Source: Planctomycetota bacterium
GTDB lineage: Bacteria; Planctomycetota; UBA1135; GCA-002748355
NCBI GenBank assembly: GCA_020426005.1
Contig: JAGQQW010000016.1
Location: 1 to 45,976, forward strand
Length of the DNA: 45,976 bases
Direction of reading: 5' to 3'
Below, in pieces: positions 26,106 through 33,321 of this stretch. The position numbers and the translations under genes were made by a program. Position 1 is the stretch's first letter; each line of letters begins with the position of its first letter. The notes beneath the pieces were generated by a model. The model made no database searches, was not told the DNA's origin, and was given only the letters and a program-made list of their open reading frames with translations.

Positions 26106-27151
26106 TCGATCTCGTGATCGAGCAAATGGCGGAGGCTCGCCTCGATCCCCTCCCGCTCGAGGCCAACGGTGATGAAGACGATCCGCGTGCGCCGGTCGGC
26201 GTCAGGCCACGCGTCGAGAACGATCGGATCGTGGAAGGCGTGTTGGACGATGTGGAGCACCGTCGGCTTCTCGACCTCGCGCACGTGGACGATTCCCTTG
26301 ACGCGCAGGAGTCTCGGGCCTTGGAAGTGCAGGAGCGACGTGACCCACGCTTCGAAAACGCGCAGCGGAATCGGCTCGTCGTACGTGAGGCAGAAGCTCC
26401 GGATCTCGTGACCGTGCGCGTGTCCTGGCGCATGGTCGTGGTCGCTCTCGTCTTCGTCCGTCGCTTCGAACGCGTCGTCGCGTAACCACGCGTCAACGTG
26501 CTCGCCGCGTTCGAGCGCGACGCCGAACAGATCCCGCGGAGCGATCGCGCCGTTTTGGGCAACGACGTGCGGCGCCGACGGATTGAGGTCCCACAGCTTC
26601 TGCTCGAGTTCGACGAGGCAGGCGTGCGCGGCTTCGCTTCCGAGTTCGCGCTCGAGCAAATCGAACTTGGTCAGGAGCAGGCGATCGGCGACCGCGACTT
26701 GTTTGCGCGACTCGAAGCGCGCTTCGAGCGTCTCCTCGAGATTGAACAGGTCGATCGCGCACAGCACGGAGTCGAGGAAGAAGTGTTCGCTGATGTCGAT
26801 CTCGTGGATCAGCGTGCGCAGGATCGGCGCCGGGTCCGCGAGGCCGGTCGTCTCGATCAACAGACGCTCGAAGCGCGGGATCTCCCCTCGCTCGCGCTTC
26901 TCCCACAGATCGCGCATCGTCTCGAGCAAGTCGTTGCGCACGCTGCAGCACACACAACCGGACTCGAGCACGATCATCTCTTCCGTCGCATTCTCGACGA
27001 GCAGGTGGTCGAGCGAGATCTCGCCGAACTCGTTGACGATGACCGCGGTTTCGCCAGTTGCCGGATCGCGGAGAAGCGCGTTGAGGATCGTGGTCTTGCC
27101 ACTGCCGAGGAAGCCCGTCAGCAGCGACGTGCTGATGCGCTGGTCCGGCAT
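26102..27151 (-). CDS. CobW/COG0523 GTP-dependent metal chaperone
   Basis: A 349-residue G3E GTPase. Walker A is GFLGSGKT (13-20), the metal-binding C66-V-C68-C69 (ESGCVCCSVR) is intact, followed by ETTGLADPAP and the G4-like TKFD near 162. A His-rich loop (H238, H240, H244, H246, H248) precedes the CobW C-terminal domain (about 250-345). COG0523 proteins deliver zinc or cobalt-type metals to client enzymes, and many are induced by zinc starvation. The start overlaps the dihydroorotase stop by one base (TGATG), which suggests that enzyme is a client or co-regulated. ATG at 27151 fits the family start. Confidence 0.92.
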   Translation of the reverse strand: MPDQRISTSLLTGFLGSGKTTILNALLRDPATGETAVIVNEFGEISLDHLLVENATEEMIVLESGCVCCSVRNDLLETMRDLWEKRERGEIPRFERLLIETTGLADPAPILRTLIHEIDISEHFFLDSVLCAIDLFNLEETLEARFESRKQVAVADRLLLTKFDLLERELGSEAAHACLVELEQKLWDLNPSAPHVVAQNGAIAPRDLFGVALERGEHVDAWLRDDAFEATDEDESDHDHAPGHAHGHEIRSFCLTYDEPIPLRVFEAWVTSLLHFQGPRLLRVKGIVHVREVEKPTVLHIVQHAFHDPIVLDAWPDADRRTRIVFITVGLEREGIEASLRHLLDHEIE

Positions 27152-28485
27152 CACGCGGACGTCGTGCGATAGCGCAACGGGCGTCCCATCGGCGCACCGT
27201 GGGTCACGTGTTTTCCGTACGTCTCGATACCGCGCACGAACGTGCGCGTCGGCATGCCATGGAGCTTGGTGCCTTCGTACGGGGACCAGCCGGCGCGGGA
27301 ACGAAGCCACGCGAGCGGTAGCGAATCCTCGATGCGCGGATCGACGAGCACGAAGTCTCCGTCGAATCCCGGTGCGAGTCGCCCCTTACCTTCGATTCCG
27401 TAGACTCGGGAAGGACCTCCTCCGAGCAGTCGAACGATGTCCTCGAGGCGAAGCCACCCATCGTGCACCGCCGTCAACAGCAGGGGCAGGATCGTCTGCG
27501 TGCCGGGAATACCAGACGGGCTCTCGGGCCAAGGCTTGGCCTTTTCCTCGAGCGTGTGCGGCGCGTGATCGCTTCCGATCACGTCGATCGTTCCGTCGGC
27601 GAGTGCTTCCCGCAGCGCATCGCGATGGCGCCGGTCGCGGACCGGTGGGTTCATCTGCGCGTGCGCACCGAATCGCTCGTAGCACTCGGGTGCACAGAGG
27701 AAGAGGTGATTGGGCGTCGCTTCCTTGGTGACGAGGTCGCCGAGGTCGCGTTCGCGCAGAAGATCCAGCTCTTCCGCCGTCGAGATGTGGAGCAAGTGCA
27801 CCTTGCGCCCGGTCTTCTCGACGAGGTCGAGAAGGCGCGTCGTCGAACGCACGGCAGTCTCGATGCTGCGCACTTGCGGATGGATCGCATAGGGCGCCCC
27901 CTTCGGTGCGGCAGCGTAGTTCTGCTGCAACAGCAGTTCGTCTTCGGAGTGCACCGCGACACGGCGCTCGCCCGAGCGCAGGATGCGCTCGAGGGTTTCG
28001 TCGTCGGGGACCAGGAGCGATCCGGTCGACGACCCCATGAAGATCTTGACGCCCGCACAACCGGGAGCGGTCTCCCACTCGCCGAGCGAATCCGCGTTGT
28101 CCTTGGACGCACCGAGGAAGAACGCGTAGTCCGCCCACGAACGACCCGCGGCGCGCTCGAGCTTGTCCGCGAGCGCTTTCGGATCGGTCGTCGGTGGCTT
28201 CGTGTTGGGCATCTCGCAGAATGCCGTCACCCCACCGGCGACGCAGCACAGGGATCCCGTCGCGAGATCTTCCTTGTGCTCGAGACCGGGCTCGCGGAAG
28301 TGCACTTGCGAATCGATCAGGCCCGGAAAGACCAGCAGACCCGTCGCGTCGATCCGCTGTGCATCCGCTGCCAGCTTCGAGGTCTCACCGACCCCGATGA
28401 TGACTCCGTTCTCGATCAGGAGATCTTCGTCGCGCACACCGTCTTCGTGCACGAGCGAACCACCATGCACGAACAGTTGCGTCAT
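27151..28485 (-). CDS. pyrC: Dihydroorotase
   Basis: A 444-residue amidohydrolase catalysing ring closure of N-carbamoyl-aspartate in pyrimidine synthesis. Motifs: PGLIDSQVHFREPG (55-67), GVKIFMGSSTGS (145-156, with K147), VAVHSEDE (H179), VHLLHIS and DVIGSDHAPH (metal-ligand Asp). The usual D-P-H-V-H is D58-S-Q60-V-H62, so the first metal-binding His is Gln. The same replacement occurs in Bacteroidota-type dihydroorotases as I remember them. ATG at 28485 overlaps the upstream gene by ATGA, and the stop overlaps cobW by one base, so it lies in the middle of a coupled operon. Confidence 0.92.
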   Translation of the reverse strand: MTQLFVHGGSLVHEDGVRDEDLLIENGVIIGVGETSKLAADAQRIDATGLLVFPGLIDSQVHFREPGLEHKEDLATGSLCCVAGGVTAFCEMPNTKPPTTDPKALADKLERAAGRSWADYAFFLGASKDNADSLGEWETAPGCAGVKIFMGSSTGSLLVPDDETLERILRSGERRVAVHSEDELLLQQNYAAAPKGAPYAIHPQVRSIETAVRSTTRLLDLVEKTGRKVHLLHISTAEELDLLRERDLGDLVTKEATPNHLFLCAPECYERFGAHAQMNPPVRDRRHRDALREALADGTIDVIGSDHAPHTLEEKAKPWPESPSGIPGTQTILPLLLTAVHDGWLRLEDIVRLLGGGPSRVYGIEGKGRLAPGFDGDFVLVDPRIEDSLPLAWLRSRAGWSPYEGTKLHGMPTRTFVRGIETYGKHVTHGAPMGRPLRYRTTSA

Positions 28486-29552
28486 CGGTCGTCCTTGCGT
28501 CTTCGCGGATGGTCGTCGCCCGTGTCTTCGTAGCGGGCGCGAACTTCGGGAATCAGGTATTCGTCGAGCGCGCGATCGAGGTCGTACTCGGGCTTCCAGC
28601 CCCACTGCTCGCGCGCGGGCGTGTCGTCGACATCGGCCGGCCACGTCGCGACGATGCCGTTGCGTGCCGTATCCGGCTCGAACGTGATCTGGGCATCGGG
28701 AAAGGCAGCGAGCACTCGAGTCCGGAAGTCGTCGGCACGGAACGAGAACGAACCGACGTTGTAGACGCGTTGGCGGAGCGCCTCGACTGGCGCGGACGCG
28801 AGCATCGTGAGCGAGCGGATCGCATCCGGCATCGCCATGAACGGCAGTCGTGCGCCCTCGTCGACGAAGCACGGATACGGCGTGCCCTGTGCCGCGTGGT
28901 GCAACATCTCCGGCGCGTAGTCACTCGTGCCGCCCGTCGGAACCGTCTTCGCGCTGATCAGGCCAGGGAAGCGCAGCGACCGGAAGTCGACGCCGCTCTT
29001 CCCGCGCTCGGCGGTCAGTTGCTGGAAGTGCTCCGAGTAGTAGCGACCGAGGTGTTCGCAGTACAGCTTGTTGCAGCCGTACATCGTCGTCGGGAAGTTG
29101 TAGTCGATCTCGCGAACGCGCCCGGCTTGCTCCTTCGTGGAACGGTCCGGCAAGCCGTAGGCCGCGATCGAACTCGGGAAGAGGAACGGGATCGACCGCG
29201 CTTGGTAGCGCGCTTCGGTGACCGCCAACTCGAGCAGGATCAGCGTGCCGTCGACATTGACGCGATGTCCCTGCTCGGGCGAGTACTCGGCACGCGTACT
29301 GAGGAGCGCCGCGAGATGATAGATCGCGCGAATCTCGTACTCCGTAACGAGCCGCGCCCACAGCTCCTTGTCGAGGATGTTGCCGACGACACCGTGGACG
29401 CCGTCCTTCTCGAACTCGGGCCCGAGCGGGCGCAGGTCGAGGCAAAGGAGTTCGTGGTCTCCGTGCTCGAGCAGATGCTCGACGAGACCGTGACCGATTT
29501 CACCACCAGCCCCCGTGATCAGGGTGACCGGCTTACGAAGAGGAAGCGCCAC
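28482..29552 (-). CDS. NAD-dependent epimerase/dehydratase-type L-threonine 3-dehydrogenase-like enzyme
   Basis: A 356-residue short-chain dehydrogenase of the extended class. The NAD site is GAGGEIG (14-20), and the catalytic pair is Y158-x3-K162 (MYGCNKLY). The C-terminal half has RSLRFPGLIS, GGTSDYAPEMLHHAA and FMAMPDAIRSL. The order TDY(A)..., P-D-A-I is characteristic of the epimerase-like, metal-independent threonine dehydrogenases, which oxidise L-threonine to 2-amino-3-ketobutyrate. The protein is some 35 residues longer than that family. The start is GTG at 29552, with no in-frame ATG before the NAD motif. It begins 24 bases after rpmB and overlaps pyrC by ATGA. A nucleotide-sugar substrate is an alternative. 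Confidence 0.78.
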   Translation of the reverse strand: MALPLRKPVTLITGAGGEIGHGLVEHLLEHGDHELLCLDLRPLGPEFEKDGVHGVVGNILDKELWARLVTEYEIRAIYHLAALLSTRAEYSPEQGHRVNVDGTLILLELAVTEARYQARSIPFLFPSSIAAYGLPDRSTKEQAGRVREIDYNFPTTMYGCNKLYCEHLGRYYSEHFQQLTAERGKSGVDFRSLRFPGLISAKTVPTGGTSDYAPEMLHHAAQGTPYPCFVDEGARLPFMAMPDAIRSLTMLASAPVEALRQRVYNVGSFSFRADDFRTRVLAAFPDAQITFEPDTARNGIVATWPADVDDTPAREQWGWKPEYDLDRALDEYLIPEVRARYEDTGDDHPRRRKDDR

Positions 29553-29576
29553 GTCGAACGCCAGCCTGGAGGAAGA

Positions 29577-29900
29577 TCAGGCCGAAGCGTCGCTCTGGAT
29601 CGATTCGAGCGCGCGACGGTTGCGGCCGCGAACGGCTTTGACGAGCGGGAACGTGATCGTCTTGTCGCCCTTCTGCAGGGTGATCACGCCCGACTTGATG
29701 ACCTTCGTCGAGACCTTGAGTCGCAACACGCGCCCTTCTGGATCGAGCACGCGGATCGACTGGAGGTTGGGCTTGAACGTGCGCTTGGTCCGGCTCGTGA
29801 TGCGGAGACCGACGCCGCCCTTCTTCTTCGGCAGTCCACGACGGGACACGTTGTTGCCGACTCGGGTGCGCTTGCCGGTGACTTGACAGACTCGGGCCAT
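29577..29900 (-). CDS. rpmB: 50S ribosomal protein L28, cysteine-poor form
   Basis: A 107-residue ribosomal protein: MARVCQVTGKRTRVGNNVS, then RTFKPNLQSIRV and LRLKVSTKVIKSGVI. It is longer than the common 63-78 residues because of a central GLPKKKGGVG insert and a C-terminal tail (RGRNRRALESIQSDASA). The zinc-ribbon form of L28 has two Cys-x2-Cys pairs. Here only C5 remains, with Thr in the second position and STK in the distal pair, so it should not bind zinc. It is the first gene of a same-strand run with the TDH-like, pyrC and cobW genes. Confidence 0.92.
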   Translation of the reverse strand: MARVCQVTGKRTRVGNNVSRRGLPKKKGGVGLRITSRTKRTFKPNLQSIRVLDPEGRVLRLKVSTKVIKSGVITLQKGDKTITFPLVKAVRGRNRRALESIQSDASA

Positions 29901-29931
29901 GGTTCGTTCTACTGTTCTTGCTGTCCGAACC
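29901..29931 (-). promoter_or_regulatory. Inverted repeat directly before the rpmB start codon
   Basis: The six-base arms GGTTCG (29901-29906) and CGAACC (29926-29931) are perfect inverted repeats separated by 19 bases. In the transcript the second arm ends at the base before the ATG. No clear Shine-Dalgarno sequence is visible. It could be a translational control hairpin of L28 or a protein operator. The stem is short, so this is a tentative call. Confidence 0.3.
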
Positions 29932-30057
29932 CTCGTCCAGGGCCCGGGTTGAAGGCGACGCCGTCCCCCGGAGAAACCGGGATGTGCGTGCGTCGCGAAT
30001 TGCGAGCCCGAAGAGTCTAGCGGCCCGTCCCGCCGGTGCAACAGCTCGCGCGCCGCG

Positions 30058-31065
30058 TCAAGAAGTCGTGCCGGACGGGTCTTCGAGCCGCGGATCCCCG
30101 TTCTTCGTTCTCCGGAACAGCAGCCACAGCCCGCCGAGGATCATCAGCGTGCAGAGCACCTGCCCCATGCTCATGAATCCGAGGACCGTACCGAGGTCGC
30201 CGGGCTTCTCCGCGAACTGGGCATCGGGCTGCCGGAAGAACTCGAGAATCCACCGCAGTACTCCATAGCCGACGACGAACGTGCCTGCATACCGCCCGAA
30301 ACCGAGCGGCGCGGTCCGGGTCCGCCGCCAGAGAACGAACAGGATCACTCCCAGCAACAACCCCTCGCACAGGGCCTCGTAGGCCTGGCTCGGGTGCCGA
30401 AGCGGAACGGCATGCGCGATCTTGTCCCAGTCTCCGTTCTCGAAGGCCTCGAGGATCCGCAGCTCGCGAGCTCGCGTCGCGAGCCCGTCGAGACGCAGCC
30501 CCGTCCACGCAACGGGGTCCGTCGGGAAGCGCATGGCCCAGGGCACCGATGCATCCGTGACGCGACCGTAGAGTTCGCCGTTGATGAAATTGGCGACTCG
30601 CACGGCGAAGATCCCAGGCGTGACCGCGAGTGCGAGGCCGTCCATGATGCGGAGTGGTGCAACCCGTCGCCGCTTGCAGAAGAGCAACGTCGCGAAGATC
30701 ACGCCGAGCAGACCGCCGTGGAACGACATGCCGCCCTCCCAGACCGCGAAGATCGACAACGGGTCCCGGAAGGTCTCGGGCTTGTAGAACAAGATGAAGC
30801 CGAGCCGCCCGCCGAGAACGACACCGCCGATGAGCCAGAGCATGAGATCCTGTGGCCCTTCGGGTGGCAGACCGAGGAAGCCCCTCTTGTTGAGGCGTTC
30901 GAGGATCCAGGCTCCGGCGACGAACCCCACCACGTACATCAGCCCGTACCACCGCAGGTCGAGCGGCCCCGGGAAATCGACCAGCACGGGATCGAAACCG
31001 TGGTACGGGATCTCGAGCAAGCTCTGGATTGCCGGCAACGAAGTAGCGAGGTCCCACGCAGTCAT
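30058..31065 (-). CDS. lgt: Prolipoprotein diacylglyceryl transferase
   Basis: A 335-residue polytopic inner-membrane enzyme that moves diacylglycerol from phosphatidylglycerol to the lipobox Cys of prolipoproteins. Diagnostic motifs are LRWYGLMYVVGF, GGVVLGGRLGF, EGGMSFHGGLLG and RVANFINGELYGR near residues 163-175, plus RHPSQAYEALCEG. A loop between the signature and RHPSQ is longer than in E. coli Lgt. ATG at 31065 fits the family. It is transcribed toward rpmB with about 157 bases between, and is divergent from the VLRF1-like gene. Confidence 0.95.
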   Translation of the reverse strand: MTAWDLATSLPAIQSLLEIPYHGFDPVLVDFPGPLDLRWYGLMYVVGFVAGAWILERLNKRGFLGLPPEGPQDLMLWLIGGVVLGGRLGFILFYKPETFRDPLSIFAVWEGGMSFHGGLLGVIFATLLFCKRRRVAPLRIMDGLALAVTPGIFAVRVANFINGELYGRVTDASVPWAMRFPTDPVAWTGLRLDGLATRARELRILEAFENGDWDKIAHAVPLRHPSQAYEALCEGLLLGVILFVLWRRTRTAPLGFGRYAGTFVVGYGVLRWILEFFRQPDAQFAEKPGDLGTVLGFMSMGQVLCTLMILGGLWLLFRRTKNGDPRLEDPSGTTS

Positions 31066-31099
31066 GCGCGTGGACGCTAGCCGTCAACTTCGCGAGTCG

Positions 31100-31129
31100 C
31101 CACCGCCGATCGAATCGGGTTCTCGGTGG
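31100..31129 (+). promoter_or_regulatory. Nested hairpin overlapping the ribosome-binding region of the VLRF1-like gene
   Basis: Outer arms CCACCG (31100-31105) and CGGTGG (31124-31129) enclose an inner stem CCGAT (31106-31110)/ATCGG (31114-31118) with loop CGA. The outer 3' arm contains GGTGG, the only purine-rich candidate ribosome-binding site before ATG 31144. Folding could mask it. This is read by eye; no energy was calculated. Confidence 0.35.
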
Positions 31130-31143
31130 GCCCCGGGCGTGCC

Positions 31144-31797
31144 ATGTCCGCGCTGACCGAGCGACCGCCCTCCTTCGACTGGACCGAGACGCTGGAGCGC
31201 TTGCACGCGTTCGCCGCCGATCGAGGCGCGACGCTCACCCCGGACGAACGGGCGTTCGTGAGCGACGACGGCGTATGGCGCTTCGAGCCGCCGCTCGTGC
31301 AGTCGATCGCTCCGGGGATCACGACACCCGAATCGTACGAGGTCGATATCGGCTCCTCACTCGGTCTCCAGCTCATCGTGCTCGTGCGCGCCGGCGCCTT
31401 CGCGTTCGGCTTGTGGCACGACGACGATCTGTGGACCCACAAAGCGCAAAAACGCTACGTCGTTCGCGGCAACGGACGCGCCCAACCGTCGCACCTCGCA
31501 CGCAAGGGGAAGTCGCGATACGGCTCTCGTTTGCGCCTGCGTAACGCTGCCGCGCAGCACGAGGACCTCGCTTCGCGCCTCGCGGCGATCGACGCAGAAC
31601 ACGGCCGCCCTCGAGGCCTGTGGCTCTCCTGTCCCACCAGGCTGGCCTCGGATCTCCACGCAGCGGCGGGCGGCTTGCCGTGGCCACGAGCTGCATGGCA
31701 GCGCATCCCGCACCACGTCCACGAACCGGACTTCGCGGAGGTCCTCCGCGTGCGCGCTCTGCTCGTGCGAGGCCACATCCGGCAATTGGCACCTTGA
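31144..31797 (+). CDS. VLRF1/Vms1-type release-factor-like protein (peptidyl-tRNA hydrolase domain)
   Basis: A 217-residue cytoplasmic protein that matches the VLRF1 domain of eukaryotic Vms1/ANKZF1. After a first half of beta strands (LGLQLIVLVRAGAFAFGLW) comes HKAQKRYVVRGNGRAQ (99-114). ANKZF1 has HK, then RYTVR and RGTAQ at this point; the final Gln is the catalytic-loop Gln, here Q114. A basic, Arg/Leu helix follows (RYGSRLRLRNAAAQHEDL). The end is IPHHVHEPDFAEVLRVRALL, matching the family's IPL..R.PTF.EL.RV..KL. Vms1 frees nascent chains from stalled 60S particles by tRNA cleavage; bacterial relatives are proposed to do similar ribosome rescue. ATG at 31144 was chosen over GTG at 31126. 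Divergent from lgt. Confidence 0.75.
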   Translation: MSALTERPPSFDWTETLERLHAFAADRGATLTPDERAFVSDDGVWRFEPPLVQSIAPGITTPESYEVDIGSSLGLQLIVLVRAGAFAFGLWHDDDLWTHKAQKRYVVRGNGRAQPSHLARKGKSRYGSRLRLRNAAAQHEDLASRLAAIDAEHGRPRGLWLSCPTRLASDLHAAAGGLPWPRAAWQRIPHHVHEPDFAEVLRVRALLVRGHIRQLAP

Positions 31798-31888
31798 TCA
31801 GCCAGAACGGCGCTTTCACGCGTTCCCGGGTCGTCCACGCCGCTGCTATGCTGCGCGTTCCCTCCTGCCACCTCTGGAGAGCATGCTG

Positions 31889-33265
31889 ATGAAAACCCTC
31901 TCTCTCGCCGCCGTGGCGGCCTTCGCCTGCTTCGCTCCCATCGCTGCCGCGCAGACCGCTCATCTCTGGGTCGACCCGTCTGCCGGCAACGACACCAACA
32001 CCGGCACTCGCGCTGCCCCCCTCAAGACCCTCGAGAAGGCACTGACGGGTCGCAACTTCGACCTCGTCGTGCACGCGCTTCCCGGTACCTACGGCCCGAA
32101 GACCAACGGCGACTTCTGGGATACCGCCAACAACAAGAGCAAGAAGATCAGCCTCAACGGCTTCAAGAACCTCAAGATCGTCGGGGAAGATCGCGCGACC
32201 TGCATCATCGACTTCAACGGCATCGACGACGTTTGGTACGGATTGATCGGTGTCGGCGGCGTCGGGACCGACAACATCGAGATCACGAACCTCACGTTCC
32301 AGAACGTCGGCATCGCGACGGTTTGGGGTTGTAGCCCCATCAACACGACCGCCGGCTGCAAGAACATCGACATCCACGGCAACCTGTTCATCGACGCCGG
32401 TAGCGCGTTCATCTGCTGGGGTGGATTCGACGTCTCGTTCCACGACAACGTCATCCTGTCGACGACGGCGACGCCGAGCCTCGTCGCGATCCGCCTGCGC
32501 ACGCAATACTTCAATGCAGCCGACGGCGATCGCACCTACTGCTACAACAACGTCATCATCAACCAGAACCACGGCATCAGCTACGCGAGCCGCAATCTCG
32601 CGCTGCAGTGGATCTGCAACAACGTGATCCTCAACGGCAACCTGGGTTTCCCGGGCAGCGCGCCGCCGGCGCACGTCGTGCTCGAGAGCAACATCGCGTG
32701 GAACTGCACGACGCCATACAACTACACGGTGTCGGCGAGCAATCGCGTGGTCGACCCCTTGCTCGTCGATGTCGCGAAGAACGACTTCCACCAGAAGGCG
32801 GGTTCGCCGTGCTTCGAGAAGGGCTACCCGGTGCCGACGGCGCTCTCGATGCGCAACGACTACTACGGCAACGCGCGCTGCAACGACGGCGACGACGATC
32901 GGACTGCACTTCCGGACATCGGCGTGCACGAAGTCACGGATGTCGAACTCAGCGTCACCAACTGGGGCATCGGGAAGAGCGGTATCTTCACGAACAAGAG
33001 TTCGACGAGTTTCGCCGGCCCCGCGGTCTTCTTCTTCGCGTTCGGCAAGGCCGGCATCATGGCTCCGTCGGTCGGAAGCGTCGGCTTCGACCCGGCCACG
33101 TTGCTCTTCTCGCTCGGCACGTCGGTACCGGGCAGCGTGCCGCTTACCGTCCCCAACGATCCGACTCTCGCGGGCGTGCTCCTGTACGCGCAATCGTTCG
33201 GGCTCAAGAGCGTCTCTGGTGGCTTCTCGTGGAAGCCGTCCGCCGTTCTCGACCTCGAACTCTGA
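31889..33265 (+). CDS. Secreted parallel beta-helix protein with shared C-terminal domain
   Basis: A 458-residue exported protein. A signal peptide (to about residue 21, ending AAAQ) is followed by WVDPSAGNDTNTGTRAAPLKTLEKAL, the standard opening of DUF1565/right-handed beta-helix proteins. Asn-rich helix rungs follow (NIEITNLTFQNVGI, NIDIHGNLFIDAGS, NNVIINQNHGISYAS) to about residue 350. The last 105 residues form a separate domain ending TVPNDPTLAGVLLYAQSF. ATG at 31889 is nine bases after GGAG; an ATG at 31883 is only three bases from it. A TATGCT hexamer at 31847-31852 is a possible -10 element. A function in polysaccharide binding or cleavage is possible, but no catalytic residues are recognised. 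Confidence 0.85.
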   Translation: MKTLSLAAVAAFACFAPIAAAQTAHLWVDPSAGNDTNTGTRAAPLKTLEKALTGRNFDLVVHALPGTYGPKTNGDFWDTANNKSKKISLNGFKNLKIVGEDRATCIIDFNGIDDVWYGLIGVGGVGTDNIEITNLTFQNVGIATVWGCSPINTTAGCKNIDIHGNLFIDAGSAFICWGGFDVSFHDNVILSTTATPSLVAIRLRTQYFNAADGDRTYCYNNVIINQNHGISYASRNLALQWICNNVILNGNLGFPGSAPPAHVVLESNIAWNCTTPYNYTVSASNRVVDPLLVDVAKNDFHQKAGSPCFEKGYPVPTALSMRNDYYGNARCNDGDDDRTALPDIGVHEVTDVELSVTNWGIGKSGIFTNKSSTSFAGPAVFFFAFGKAGIMAPSVGSVGFDPATLLFSLGTSVPGSVPLTVPNDPTLAGVLLYAQSFGLKSVSGGFSWKPSAVLDLEL

Positions 33266-33298
33266 GCGGCGAACTTTGAGCGGCGAACTCTGAGCGGC
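33257..33298. repeat. Three tandem 14-bp repeats spanning the stop codon
   Basis: The unit gaactctgagcggc occurs at 33257-33270, with one mismatch (gaactttgagcggc) at 33271-33284, and exactly again at 33285-33298. The first copy carries the stop codon of the beta-helix gene. The unit length is not a multiple of three, so TGA appears in all three forward frames (33263, 33277, 33291). Confidence 0.9.
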
Positions 33299-33321
33299 GG
33301 CGATTTCGAAACCCGGGAAGC

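Noticed and set aside
29967..29981. CCCGG-AGAAA-CCGGG hairpin between lgt and rpmB as a terminator
   Set aside because: The stem is only five base pairs and no T-run follows on either strand.
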